This document shows positions 11,055 through 22,744 of a stretch of DNA of 64,000 bases, piece after piece. Source of the stretch: Nothophaeocryptopus gaeumannii (Eukaryota > Ascomycota > Dothideomycetes > Mycosphaerellales > Mycosphaerellaceae); NCBI GenBank assembly GCA_031771865.1, contig JASISA010000023.1:1240001-1304000 (forward strand), in the 5' to 3' direction. Position numbers and translations under genes: made by a program. The notes beneath the pieces were generated by a model. It worked only from the letters and a program-made list of their open reading frames with translations, was not told where the DNA came from and made no database searches. How positions within the stretch are numbered: the first letter of the stretch is position 1; every line of letters starts with the position of its first letter.

Positions 11055-12496
11055 GATGTTGGACCTGCGTGCGGAGAATAAGGAAGCTTCATCACGGGCG
11101 AAAGAGAAGAGACCTCCAGCGGTCAGCGTATAGAAGAGAGCTTATTTCCTCTAACAGCGAGGCCCATCTGGTTCGCAGATGCGAGCAGAACCCACATCCG
11201 CTATGCGAAGGTATTTCCGGCCAGAATGGTTGATGCGGCCCATGATCGCGGTCCGTGATTTGCGTCAGGTATCCTGGTCCTTGGGGATCGTGCTAGAAAA
11301 GACTGGTTGAGATGCTCTCGAATCTTCGTCGGACTTGCTCGCTTGCAGGCTTTGAAGTATCCAGTACGAAGACAAGGAAATGATTGGGTTCCGACTCGAC
11401 AAAGTTGGATCGAGCATTGGCGGTTTTGGTGATCAGAGACGAAGTGTCGGGGCTGAGATGAGCAGCGTCGGTACTACAGTAGTAATGCCAGCGTCTCGCT
11501 CATCATCAGCAAGCATTCTTCTAGTGGCAATGTCTGCCTTCCTCGATTTGTGAAAATCTAGTGAGCTTCTCAGAACCATGGGACGCAGGAAAGCGTAGTA
11601 CTGCAAGCCCATAAGAGAAGTAGAACGACTAGCACGCCAGCTCCTGCGATCTTTGTGAACAGCAAAGGGGCATGCACATCACAGTTCATAGCCCCTGATG
11701 TGTCGGTTCTTCAGGCTGGTATGCGAGGGTCGTTGCGACATTCCCTTACCAGGATGTATTCTTGAAGGCAGACGGCTGTCAGGAGAAGCCGTCAACTTCT
11801 GGCTAACATATTGGCCGACAGACTGTCGATGCTGGTGAGGGACTGTGTTGTTGGTGCAGGAAAGGGGCCGAAGATGGGATCGCAAACGAGGGAGACAAGG
11901 GGTAGGTGAAGTCAGACTTTGCGGGTGACATGTCCCGCCCTCGCCCCGCCGCTCCGCCGCTCCGCCCCCTGTCACTTCTCCTCTTGGTTTCTTTCTTCCC
12001 CTCATCTTGCAACACCCAACATCGGCACCACCGCCACATTGAGCGCGGCTGGCCCAGCGGAGTGCGAGTTATGCAGAAGTGCGCCATTAGACTCCGCGGG
12101 AATTCGGCGCTCTGCCAGGGACAGTCCTGAGATATCCACGATCCCATGCGGGCGACGAGGTTGGCGTCTAGGATATACACCACGGCGCGTTGGGATGCGT
12201 GCCTCGCATCTGCAACATACGCAGGCTTTCCACCCGCGAAGCCAACACTGGATGCCATGCCTTGTCCACCGTCACGCTCCCCTCGCGACTGCACAATGAA
12301 AATTGGATTTCTGCCCCAGTCTGCGTCAGCATGGCACCAACCGGACTCTAGAATGTCCCGAGTTTGAGGGACGGCAAAGAGGGAGGTCTCATACCGATCA
12401 TATGTCGAGGGGAATCTCCGTCCTGGGTGGTACATTCTACGACATCGGACGACAGTCGCATGCTCGGTCATTCCTTTGAGCGTCTTCTCAGCAAAA
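11055..12496. other. gene-free stretch between divergent genes
   Basis: This is the shared upstream region of the peroxygenase (minus) and the receptor gene (plus). Overlapping open frames at 11803-12471 minus and 11919-12299 plus are antisense to each other and lack any motif. I see no supported gene, although an unannotated multi-exon gene cannot be excluded. Confidence 0.4.
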
Positions 12497-14600
12497 ATGC
12501 GAATCTCTCATGCCTGGCTACTATTGTCTGCTGCTATAGCCACAGCAGCAGACTCTTCTTCTGACCATTCCACCAACAAGCCTTCAATCGACGGCTTGAT
12601 ATCTGACAAGACCAAAGAGCAAGAAGCAGACGCCATTGTGAAAGAAGGAGCCCAGGCTGCTGAGGAGGCCGCTGGAGCAGCGGAGAAAAAGGCGAAGCAA
12701 GCAGCGGCCCTCAAATTGATCAGTCTGATACCGAGTTGCGCGGTGCGTCATGGGCAGCATGGCATGATTAGCGAGCTACAATATGGCTGACACCTTCACG
12801 TATAGTTGACCTGCATATCGACAGCAGTCGCAGCTTCGCCTTGCTCGCCTACGGATCTCGAATGCAGTTGCAACAATCACAACATTACTATGCAGACTCA
12901 ACCATGCATCTTGCACGGCTGCACTGTCAAGGAGTCTCTAAGTAAGACCGACTTGCATTTGATGGATGTAGGTCGACTGACTCGCGTCTGCAGCAGCCAA
13001 AAATATTACAGAGACCATGTGCGGACGACCTCGACGAGACAATTCGAGAGCGGTATGGGGCACTGGCATAGGAGGCTTGGTGGTCGCGTGCGTCGCCTAC
13101 ATTCTCCGGATGGCATCAAAGATGCATTTCTCATTCGGCGGCCATGCTGCATTCTTTACAAACATGTGGTGGGATGACTTCGTCATTACAATCGCCATGT
13201 TTCCGATTGTCGCTCTTTGCGCCATGTCGTATCCGAGTTAGTATTTCCCATGTGACACCAAAAGGAGACTGCTAACATGATCTCTTAGTATCAAATCCTG
13301 GTTTGTACGTTGAGGATGATATGCATAATAGTTTCATTCGTTGCTGATGATATTGCGCAGGGGCCACGACATATGGGCGATGGAATTCAAGTATATCACG
13401 CGAACACTAAAGGTGGATTGCACTTGAGGTGTGCCTTTGAGTAACTGGACTAAGTCGGTACAGATTCTCTACATCGACGAGATGCTTTACGCCTCCGGAT
13501 TGACTCTGGTCAAGATATCTCTACTGTTCACCTACTTGCGCTTCTTCTCGATACCGAGCTTTCGGCGCCTGGTGTTTGTCGTTACAGGCTTCTGTGTGGC
13601 ATACATACTAGCGTTCGCGTTGGCGTCAGCGTTCCAATGCAAGCCCGTTTCGTATTCATGGTAAGCTCACCTCCTGGAACGAGTTGAAAAGACTTCTGTT
13701 GACCATAGTTCTTCACAGGACCCAGTGGAGTGGCGAGACCAAGGGCCACTGCCGCAACTTCAACGCTCTGGGTTGGGCATCGTAAGTAGTGGCAGATGTC
13801 ATTTGCTGAATTCATTTTGCTGACCACTTCTGCGACAGCGCTGCTGTCAACATCGCACTCGATCTTGTCGTTATCGGCATGCCAATGCCTTTACTTTGGC
13901 ATATGAATCTCAACAACAGGAAGAAGTTTCTTGTGATGCTGTAAGTGATACGGACCTCATAATAACATACTCAGCTGCTAAAACGGCGCAGGATGTTCGG
14001 AGTGGGGTTCTTCGTCACTGCCGTCAGCATCATTCGACTGCACGCCATGGTGCACTACGGCTCGTCAAAGAATTTCACATGGGACTATACGGAGATGGGC
14101 TACTGGGTAACGCACCGTGCTGACTTTGCAGTACTAATCGCACGTGCTGACTTGAAGATAGTCGACCACAGAGCTCCAGGCATCTGTACTTTGCGCTTGT
14201 ATGCCTGCGATCCGAAACTATGTGGTGAGCACTGCAACAACTTATCGCTTGCGCATCCGCAAACTGAACCGTGTTACAGAGACGCTTCATGCCAGGCCTC
14301 GCCGGCGCGACGAAAGAGGAAACCGAGGGCCCAGACTCTGGCTTATCCGGACGTACGTCAGACGAAGAAGAGGCCTCTCCCAGCGAGGATGCTTCCGATG
14401 GAATTTTGACGGAGCACACTACTGAACATCCAAAATAGATACCCTCGCCATGACCGTAAATGAGAAGACTGTTTATCAACATGGCAAAAAGGGCAGCGAC
14501 GTGGAGGTAGGCCGACATGTGTGTAAATATACTGGTCTATGAAGTGATGAACTAATGATTTGGAACCCTTTAGAACTTCATCCCGCTCAAGGAGATGTGA
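12497..14600 (+). CDS. CFEM-domain PTH11-like seven-helix receptor
   Basis: Thirteen exons: 12497-12742, 12806-12941, 12994-13236, 13289-13304, 13361-13412, 13464-13660, 13719-13781, 13839-13940, 13992-14106, 14162-14224, 14280-14352, 14439-14506 and 14574-14600; phases close to 466 residues. After a signal peptide (about residues 1-20) and an Ala/Glu/Lys-rich helix comes a CFEM domain (IPSCALTC at about 79-85, then SPC, CSC, PC and GC cysteines). The seven-helix PTH11-type (fungal rhodopsin-fold) region follows, with WWDDF, YIDEMLY, LVKISLLFTYLR and the MPAIRNY segment. The tail is acidic and Ser-rich and ends NFIPLKEM, a common ending in this family. Such receptors sit in the plasma membrane and sense surface or nutrient cues. 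Exon 4 is only 16 bases. The intron at 14353-14438 removes an in-frame TAG. Confidence 0.87.
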
Positions 14601-15608
14601 GCATGGCGAAGGAAGCAGGCACGTGCCAAGGCCGTGTGCTGCACCGCCAGGGCTCGTGCACCTTCTCCGCCCGAGAACCTGCGTCTTCGTCACATTTTCC
14701 GGATCTGGAGCGACGGTCGATGCGTTCCCCAAGCATAAGCACAACCAAGAGTCTGGAGGGAAGAGCTCAGAAGCATTGGGCAAATGAGACGTCGGCCGAG
14801 AAGCTCTACGAAAAGGCTTCGAAACATCCACGGTGATCGACGAGCGTTCTGGTGTCATTGTTGTATGGTTATATAGTGAGACTGGAAGTCTTGTGTTGAT
14901 AGATGGGTTATTAGACAACTTCGTTCATGCACCTATCGGAGTGATGGCAGTGCAATCTCTTTCGCCTGGCTCTGTTATTACTTCCTTCGACCGCCATTGC
15001 TGCACACAACAGTCGACTAAATAGACTTCGTTACTGTCCAGGTTCTCCTTCGCTTCCATGCCGATGTCATAGCTTTCTTCCTTGTCGAATGCCCCAGCTT
15101 TGCACGAACATGTTCGCCCTGAATCGCAAGGTTCTCTATTCTTGTCATGCCAACTTCATCAAACACCCTGCGAACCTCGTTTGCTTCCCGTTCAGGGTGT
15201 TCTATTCTAAAGGAGACCGGACCGGACGAAAAGTCTTCCGCCACGCCGCTATGAAGGAAAGGCTTTCTGCCGATTACATAAGCAAGACACGAGCCTTCAC
15301 TTCACTTACATGCTGCACACTTCGACCTCCAACCCATCGACATGAACGGTCATGTGTCTTCAAAATTGCTCCCAGATGTTTCCCAAAGCAGAAGTTCCTC
15401 AAGCCCGCACTAGCCGCTGGCTGACTGCGACTCAGCACCTTTGGTGATAAAGGATATCAGGCGGACTTTGTAGGGCTCTGTGGGAATGCCAATCTCAATG
15501 CTCAGCTATAGATCGTAACATACCACATAAGGCGACAGGATCATATCTGGTTTGATGTTTTTCATACCCGTATCGTGCTCAAACTAACTGGGTTGAAGAG
15601 ACCTTCGT
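14601..15608. other. gene-free stretch
   Basis: A minus frame at 15017-15244 (75 codons, EVRRVFDEVG, GEHVRAKLGHS) has a protein-like composition and could be a gene fragment, but I cannot name it and it lacks a clear ATG. Otherwise I see nothing. Confidence 0.3.
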
Positions 15609-17221
15609 TTGCAACTAATTTACACGGGGTCCAACCGCCCTCAAACCAGCTCTCCTGCGGCTGCCGTCCTACTTCACGATGGAATCGTGCTGCAGCATGA
15701 CAGGAACGACAACGTCAATGTCTTACGAGATACGGATGTCTTGGTTCGAGACAGCAAGATCACTCAAATTGCTCAGAACGTCCAAGCTTCAACTTTAGCC
15801 AGAATCATCGACTGCTTTGACAAGATCATCTGTCCTGGCTTCATAGGTACACACCATCACGTATGGCAGACTTAGCTGAAAGGCCGGCATTGCGATGATA
15901 CCTTGCTCGACTATCATTCGAAAGGTGATGATTTTAGATGCCAGCTTCGATGGCACGACCATGCTGAGATGACCAAGGTGATCTACAGTACTTCAACTGC
16001 ACGCTTGAAGATGTCTTCTGGGCCGAGCTGGGCGGCTTGATGGAAGCTATCGATGGCGGAACAATGGCAGTCGTTGATTGTGCACATATGTCTCGGACCG
16101 CGGACCACGGTAAGCCAGCATGAACAGCTGATCCCATCTCAAGTTTCAGTTGTTGACGTAACACACTCAAAGCTGGCCTTTCAGCTACTCTCACTAGCAA
16201 TATCCGGTCAATTTACTGCACCAGTCTCGTCCCTCAAATCAAGTCTTGGAACAAACCCGGCTACGAGCTCGACAGCAACCCTCTTCCCTCAGGATCGGTC
16301 TCGGCTTCGATGCGTGGTATCTCCCCAAACAGGATACTATAGACCTTTTCGCCTGAGCCCGTAAAGCTGGTGTCAAACTAATCACAAGCCATTGGCGGAG
16401 AAACACCATGGCAGCAAGCGCCGCTCATTCTGTCCCGACCACTCTTCAAGATTACGGCCTCTTGTCCTCAGAGATCTTTTCCTCTCCCATGGAAGAGGCT
16501 AAACTCTCGAAGAATTCGCCATGATGAAAAAAGCCGGTGTGGCGATTTCCTGTACTCTGGCACGGAGTCGGAAGAGGCTCATGCGGATATCGTCGGTTTT
16601 CGGGATGATGTTATTGGTTCTCTGGGCGCAGATTGCTACTCATACAACCCTGCCTCTCTCCTGCACGCAATGCGAACCGGGCTCTCTGTCGCGCGCGCAC
16701 TACGGAATCATGACAATCTCGCCCAGGATAAATTCCCTTCGGAGGTCGTTCCTACGACTGACCAGGCTTTCAATCTTGCTACGATTAGGGGAGGGAGAGC
16801 GGTTCATATGGAAGAGCATATTGGCATTTTGGCGCTGGGCAAAAAAGCCGATTTGCTTGTTATTGGCACGGACAGTCCGAGTGTGACCTGTGCGGTGGAT
16901 CATGATCTGCTTGCGGCTGTTGCGAAGCACGCCTTGAATAGCGGTATTGAATTCATTATGATCGCAGGTGAACTCATCCAAGAAGGTGAGAAGTTGGGTG
17001 ATGCGGAGGTCAAGGGCTTGGGGGAATGGAGCTCCGCGGAAAGGGTCGAGGACGTTGCCAGGGAAGGTAGGGGAAGACTCAGCTGGAAGACAGTGGCGAG
17101 GGAGTTGAGACGTAGTAGGGATGATATCCAGAGCAGGATTGATGGGTGTGATGTTGAGGCTGCGAGGGCGAATGTTTTGGAGTTGTGGGGGTTTCAAGGG
17201 GATAAGGGGACTTTCGTTTAG
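15609..17221 (+). pseudogene. decayed amidohydrolase (TrzN/AtzA-like metal-dependent hydrolase)
   Basis: Translated pieces in different frames follow a cytosolic amidohydrolase in order. The N-terminal beta-sandwich is LLHDGIVLQ..DTDVLVRDSKITQIA. The metal-binding loop is GFIGTHHHVWQT. Then come EDVFWAELGGLMEAIDGGT, a TSHW segment, KAGVAISCTL, and the C-terminal region with LRNHDN..FNLATIRGGRAVHME..LALGKKADLLVIGT. The gene is broken: TAG at 15873-15875 replaces an expected Gln right after VWQT, TGA at 16354-16356 falls where Arg is expected, a further TAA follows SHGRG, and the frame changes at about 16295, 16480 and 16565. The 183-codon 3' part (16670-17221) is still open. Intact relatives deaminate or dechlorinate N-heterocycles such as purines or triazines; here no full enzyme can be made. 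Confidence 0.78.
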
Positions 17222-18546
17222 AATGGCTGCAAATTGCTAGCGACTGGACTGATCGTGATCGGGCTGGTAGGCTGGTGGAACCTCGTCCTCTGACCCAGCA
17301 GCCTACCCAGCCTCGAACTCAAGCAACTTTCCGTACACCTCCTCGTTTCCATTCGCCTGCCTCGGCCACGTTCCCATTTCTTGCTTCTCTCCCCCCAGTC
17401 TTCGAACGCGCGGGCATTCGTCTTCCTACCAGAACAGTAGATTCACTAGCTCCTTCTGCCTTGTTGCGGGTATAGATGAAAGATGATGCGTGAGTGTCCC
17501 ATCGATCTTGCTCGTATCAACTTTACCATTTGTCGGTGAGAGGACTCCTGCTTTCTGTAGTTTGTGAGAGATCTTCCGAAAGAGAAATTCGGTGTCGATG
17601 ATACCAGAGGCGTATGAAGAGGCTTCGTTCAGGCCGCAGGGATTGGAGAGGCGGAGTTGGTGGGTGTAGAACATGTCCTTTGGAGGCATGGACACATGCC
17701 CGGGGTCCTTGGCCGAATCGATTTTCATTATTGGGTTTGTGTTGTCAATTAGTTGGAAGAGGGAGAAGGATGTACTGCCGTCGTTGGCGCGAAACATGGC
17801 TATTGAATCGTATCTGGATTGTTGTGTTGAGTTTTGTTTTCCTGTTCGCTGTCGATATGTTCTATGCTTATTACCGATGCTGTGATGATCGTTCTGATGA
17901 TGTATATCTTTTCGCGAAGAATCCTGATGCCCTTCAATATTAAATCCTTGACATGGTTCAGAGAGAGGCGCATCATAACTATGAGGAGCCCTTACAGCCT
18001 CGGGGATTCCTTGGCCTGGAGTGCACGGCCTCGGTCTTAGATCTTAGCAAGACGTCCCGTGAGACAGCGAACAAGGCTTAGCGTTCTCGCAACCCTTCTA
18101 GGTCTTCTGCGTCCGCGGGCATGCTTGGCAAACGCGGTGGCTGAGATCTGGTTGCACAACCGCAAGTGTTGGCGATCGGTCGATCGTGATAGACCAGAAC
18201 TCGAGCTTTTGCGAAGATGGCTGTACTGCCGATGGGCGAAAGCGGAAAGACATCGCGCGTGCTATCCGCCAGTTTTGCACCTCATATCATGTCAAACTCA
18301 AGGGAAAGTACATGAACTCTTGCTACAAAGACAGATAGTCAATTCTTCGAGCATCGCTTTCGACAACCGGCGTATGACTCCTGTCGTCTTCTGCCTCGTC
18401 AAGAGGGCCGTTGAGGGTGAAATCGGGTATTACGGGGCTGCGGGCGTTCTCATCAGAGCCAGCAAGCTCACAGATCTCTGCAAAGGGCTCAACGTCCAGT
18501 CGCCACACAGCCTCGTCCGCGTTCGTAAATAATGTTGCCTTGATCT
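17222..18546. other. stretch with one weak ORF
   Basis: Apart from the minus frame at 17426-17797, frames such as 18059-18532 plus are arginine-rich and lack any pattern. No other supported gene. Confidence 0.35.
17426..17797 (-). CDS. hypothetical small protein, weak
   Basis: A 123-codon frame starts with MFRANDGSTSFSLFQLIDN and ends NLLFW. The residue mix is protein-like (regular Ile, Leu, Lys and Asp; a Lys-Ile-Asp-Gly segment near the C-terminus), but I recognise no family. It may also be the last exon of a longer gene, since the sequence upstream of 17797 gives no clear continuation. Treat it as a guess. Confidence 0.3.
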   Translation of the reverse strand: MFRANDGSTSFSLFQLIDNTNPIMKIDSAKDPGHVSMPPKDMFYTHQLRLSNPCGLNEASSYASGIIDTEFLFRKISHKLQKAGVLSPTNGKVDTSKIDGTLTHHLSSIPATRQKELVNLLFW

Positions 18547-20187
18547 TCATGCGGATCTGTCCATCTCTTTGCGAATCTCTTGCGGTTCGCCGTGTTTTAG
18601 CTTTACACTGTGCCTCGACTGCACACTGCGATCTGGGCTCTGGACAAGGATGCGAACAGCTGGAGGCACGTTGCTGTCCTCATACCAGACCTCCATGAAC
18701 TGCAGCTCAACTTCGTCAGATTCGAAAAGACGCAATTGCGGTGTGCTAAGGATGATACCGCCGTGTGCGTGTGACTCCGACTGCTGATAACCGTCGAAGA
18801 GTAGTCTCTCCGGGCTGCTCTTTAGACTGAGGACAGCTTGCTGACCCTCCCAAGCCTCCGGAATGGTATCAAGTGCGACTCTCGACACGGTGGGCGACTC
18901 CGGTGATACTAGAACCTTGTGCCCGAGCCTTACGTCTGTCCAAATGAAAGGTGTTCTTGCTATGATCAGACCAAGCTTTTCAGAGTGCTGCAGGTGGGGA
19001 GCATCCACGGTGATAGGAAGCATTTCTCGGTCGTAAGTAGATTCTCCAAATGCTTGCTCCTTCGGGTGATTGGTTCCGCCAGCCGCAATCTTTGGCCTCT
19101 GTCGTAATTTCAGAGCGAACCGCGAGCCGCGAGATCTGGAGTCACAACAGTTCAAAGCGATGGTGATGACATCGCCGCCAACTCCATTGTGGCCTGATTC
19201 CGCAACTACTGGTCTGTAGTACTCGTTGGTGAAGACGTCGGCGACGATGTGAAGACCGGAACTTGATAGCTGAAAATTTTGTCCATGCGGAGAGGACCAG
19301 CTAATGACGTGTTGCAAGCCACGGAAAGCTGCCGGTGAGTTTGCAAGGAGATGACGAGTTCGACCCATGGAAGAAAGCAAAATCGAGTGATCGATATTCT
19401 CCCAAGATCGGATGATCTCTTCTTGCAGGCGTATGAAAGCCTTCGAGCCTTCGCCATACAAGAGCGGCATGTTGACATCGAAGAGACCAAGTAAGCAGTA
19501 CGCTTCATCTTCGATACGAGTCGTTGAGCGATCTGCGGCCCAGGACATTCGAGTTGCCACACTGACATGTCGGAGTTGAGTCCTGTCTCGAAGGACCAGA
19601 GCGTCTATGTGCGTGATGGCAGATAAACGTTCCACGAGATTAGACTTTACGCCCAGCAGAGTCCAGTCACTGTCGTAAAAATTTGCTTCTTGAGACGCTA
19701 TTAGTTCCTGAAGTGTCCAGCCCCGGGTGAACCAGCGACCACGTCCCCTCTCCAGTTCCGTGCGTTTGACATCCGTTAAGTAGATGTAGCATGTTTTCGC
19801 GTTGTAGTACCATCGGTACATGGAGTTGATAGCCTCCGAGAGCTCTGCGCTGGACCTTTTGTCTATATCTCGTCAGCATGCCAGTCGAATGTCTTGGAGT
19901 GTTCAGGCGTGGTCTCTGCTATACCCACCAATGCAACAAGTATCAACCCAGACCCAATCGAGCGCATCTCGTCGAGCTTGCTGGCAGGCATTGGCGATCT
20001 TGAACCATCCTTTCTTCTTCCGGGCTACCTTAGGACGGTCGACGACATCGCTGAAGGAGACCTCTTCATCGCCCCAGGTATGGCTCAGAATGGCGTAGTC
20101 TCCGATATTGCGGTCGTCTATGAACTCCTTGAGTTCAATCTTGTTTGATTCGACGAGTGCTGTGGCATTGAGAAGCCACATATCCAA
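18547..20187 (-). CDS. HET-domain (heterokaryon incompatibility) protein
   Basis: Two exons, complement of 18547-19862 and 19929-20187, give 524 residues; the intron has donor GTGGGT and acceptor ATATAG and the phases close. The protein begins MDMWLLNATAL, the usual MRLLN-type start of HET proteins. It continues with YAILSHTWGDEEVSF (residues about 32-46), GWFKIANACQQAR and WVWVDTCCID, the conserved blocks of the HET domain. After the intron come SSAELSEAINSMYRWY, RGWTLQELIA and the RIEDEAYCLLGLFDVNMPLLYGEG block. The C-terminal half is a variable region of unknown role. HET proteins trigger cell death when genetically different hyphae fuse. No partner gene (NACHT, NLR, HeLo) is adjacent. The gene appears intact. 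Confidence 0.9.
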
Positions 20188-20380
20188 TGCTCCTCAGGTG
20201 ACGATCTTGACAGAGGATCTTGATTGTGCTAGGCATGAAGTCGGAGAAGGACTCCGTCGTGATGGACTGAGACGACTGCTGAGTCAGCGACGAAAGAAGA
20301 CCCGCCGGCCTGTCCTGAAGCCATCTGCGAAACACATCTGTAGAGCCTAGTCCGCCTCCAGGCAGACGCTGCGTACATGC

Positions 20381-20602
20381 ATGCTAAGCAGGAGGTATAT
20401 AAAGCTTCGTCTGTACACCTCGATGATCTTCGCAGATTCACGAGGAGCGTGCGTGTACTGGGGACCGAACGTGAGAAACGAGCAGCAAGACAAAGTGATT
20501 GACGCTGGTATGGCCCGTGTGATCTCGAAGCCTTTCACGGTTGATGGGTTGATGGAGAGTATGAGGGAGGTCACCGAAGCTACAACTACTGCTAAGGGGT
20601 GA
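20381..20602 (+). pseudogene. possible fragment of a response-regulator receiver domain
   Basis: A 73-codon frame contains GPNVRNEQQDKVIDAGMARVISKPF followed by a short helix (DGLMESMREV). This matches the last third of a receiver (REC) domain of hybrid histidine kinases, where a Lys-Pro pair near the end is conserved. No phospho-accepting Asp region or kinase part is present upstream, so it can only be a relic. Its stop (TGA, 20600-20602) directly abuts the next fragment. The similarity is short, hence the low confidence. Confidence 0.35.
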
Positions 20603-20887
20603 GACAATCCGATACCCGGACCGTTAGCACCGGAGCTTCGACTCAACATCTACGCCTATGCTCTGATGCCCGATAACGTCAGAGAAACACTGGCCGATGT
20701 TCACGAGCCGGGCATCCTCGGAACCTGCAAACTCGTCCGCAAAGAAGCGCTCGAATTCTACGAAGCCTCTCTGCTAGAGGTGGAGAGAGCTGGAGCGGAT
20801 GAAGTGAAGGAGGCTACAAACAGGCAGAGCGGGCTTATGCCCAGGCGCGGATGCAGCACATCAATGACATATGTTCGGGAGCCATGA
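20603..20887 (+). pseudogene. truncated LPxELRxxIY (F-box-like) gene copy
   Basis: The frame reads LAPELRLNIYAYAL, then EPGILGTCKLVRKEALEFYEASL, the two signature blocks of the local gene family (also at 21347, 22183, 23608, 24857 and 29074). It lacks an N-terminal part and any start codon before the first block, and downstream of VEEA-like residues the frame loses similarity and stops at 20887. It is most like the copy at 21347. I read it as a 5'-truncated relic. Confidence 0.6.
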
Positions 20888-21346
20888 GGCGATTTGATTC
20901 GAACTTGATTAGCCCCGCATTCAGAGTCGTCAGGGGAAAACAGACTGAAGACGCTGAGCGTAAGCTGGAACTGGCGGTGGGTGAAGGATGGTAGGAGGGA
21001 AGTGAAGAGGGAGATACAGACGCAGATGGAAACATACTCTTAGGCAACGAAAAGGTATGATGAGGCTTAGAGGGAGGGAGGTGTGGAGCTGGGCTTGTGA
21101 AGGTGGCGTCACATGCGCGCTTTCAAGGTTTGGGTCTGTGCTTTTGGCGGCTTCGCGGGATAGACATTCCAGCATTAGCTCTCCGTTGACTCGATATCCA
21201 ACAAACACAGATACATAAAGCATCGAGCACCGAGTCACCAAGCAATAGTATTTGAAACAGTAACGAAGTGTAAGCCTCATGAGCCTTTCCTTCTCCACAG
21301 TCTCTAACACACTCGCAGCTCAATCCGCATCAACCGCAGCACCACC

Positions 21347-21913
21347 ATGGTCGGCGCCCAAAAGACGAAAGTCAAAAAAGCCAGAAAGAACCGCAACAAG
21401 CGCTGCAATCTCACCGGCCTTCCTCCAGAACTCCGACTCGAGATCTACGCCCATGCCCTCACCCTTGAGAACATCCAAGCCGCTATCGACAGGGGAACCT
21501 AACCCGGCATCCTCGAGACTTGCAAGTTCTTTCGAAAGGAAGCTCTCGAGATCCACGAAGCCTCGCTTAAGGACGTTGTAGAGTTGGAGATCAACTCGGC
21601 TATCCAGGCGAAGCTCCAAGAGGAGTCCGCCGAAATTAATGGTCAAATCTGGCGCGCGCAGGCGCAATGGCGGCATTGGATGATCATGAGGCATGCTCCA
21701 ACATACGTGCGCCTTTTTACGCAAGATCTGGTGATGCCGAGGGTGGATCCTGAAGTTGCGAAGGCTATGCGGGAGACGGAGAAGGCAAAAGAGAAGTTGG
21801 AATGGGCTAGGGGAGTGAAGAGGAGGGATGAGGGGGAGTTGGTGAGGGAAGAGGGTTTGGAGGGTCGAGAGAGGGACGTTCAGCTCAACGCACATGCAAT
21901 CATTTCCATGTGA
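21347..21913 (+). pseudogene. LPxELRxxIY (F-box-like) gene with one in-frame stop
   Basis: From ATG at 21347 one frame runs 189 codons to TGA, interrupted only by TAA at 21500-21502 (codon 52). It encodes a basic N-terminus (KKARKNRNKR), GLPPELRLEIYAHAL, the stop, then PGILETCKFFRKEALEIHEASL and a long charged, probably coiled C-terminus (around EVAKAMRETEKAKEKLEW). The stop falls where the paralogue at 23608 has Gln (RQPGI), so CAA to TAA is the simplest cause. The first block is F-box-like; in this fungal family no function is established. The rest of the frame is intact, so the mutation is probably recent. Confidence 0.7.
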
Positions 21914-22182
21914 TGAGCTCGGAGACCATTTAGTGTGTTTTCTTCGCTCTCACATGCAAATCACATGCGGAAAAGGCCTTGAGGAACTGCTGATCTCACC
22001 TGCGATTTCTCTGTGAAGCCCTTGAATCAAACAACACTATCACATCTACATCGACAAAACTCTTCGTGCGACTACCATTGCCTTAAAAGGTCAGTCATCC
22101 GTTCCGCCCTTCGACGGATAAATGCTCATAAGATAGCGGACGCTCACCTCTATCTATCACGCCAGGCAGGTCTCTGAACGAC

Positions 22183-22665
22183 ATGGAGACATCTTCTCAA
22201 GCTCACTTGAGTCCTCACTACACGAACTTATCAAAGGCCGCATCAACACATACATCATCGACACCGTCAACAGAGAGAACCACCTCACGACTCCTCGACC
22301 TCCCACCAGAAGTCCGCCTCGTCATCTACGAACAACTTCTCACACTGCGCGAAGTCAGACCCTCAGTCACACATCAGCTTCGCAACGCCCTCCTACTCAC
22401 GTGCAAATTGATCCGACAAGAGGCACTGCCGATCTACAAGAAGTGGCTCACGAGTCTGATACACGAGGCGGCTGAGAAGAAGACGAAGTATGTGGACAAG
22501 GAGACGAAGGTCCGCAAGAAGCTGAAACAGGCTTGGAAGTGGCGAGAGACAAGGGAGCTTGTGGTCAGAGCTTACATGCTGAAGAAGGGGCTGGAGAAGA
22601 TGGGCAGGGTGAAGACTTTGTTGATCAGGGAGAGGAAGTGGATCAGGAAGGAATTGAGGAGGTGA
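22183..22665 (+). CDS. LPxELRxxIY (F-box-like) protein
   Basis: An intact 160-codon single-exon gene. The N-terminus is Ser/Thr-rich (about 40 residues), then LLDLPPEVRLVIYEQLL (residues about 44-60), the F-box-like block, then LLLTCKLIRQEALPIYKKWL (about 84-103). The remaining 55 residues are highly charged and helical (many Lys, Arg and Glu) and may form a coiled coil. It is one of at least six related copies between 20.6 and 29.8 kb. F-box-like blocks of this kind could contact Skp1, but that is inference. Confidence 0.72.
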   Translation: METSSQAHLSPHYTNLSKAASTHTSSTPSTERTTSRLLDLPPEVRLVIYEQLLTLREVRPSVTHQLRNALLLTCKLIRQEALPIYKKWLTSLIHEAAEKKTKYVDKETKVRKKLKQAWKWRETRELVVRAYMLKKGLEKMGRVKTLLIRERKWIRKELRR

Positions 22666-22744
22666 ACAGTTATGGACAAGACGGCCTTCAACGAGGATGA
22701 GTTTCAGGAGCGAGGAGAATTGGCGTTGAGCCGACTGGCTCTAC

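Noticed and set aside
11803..12471. 222-codon minus frame
   Set aside because: Patternless composition, overlapped by equally long antisense frames, no motif.
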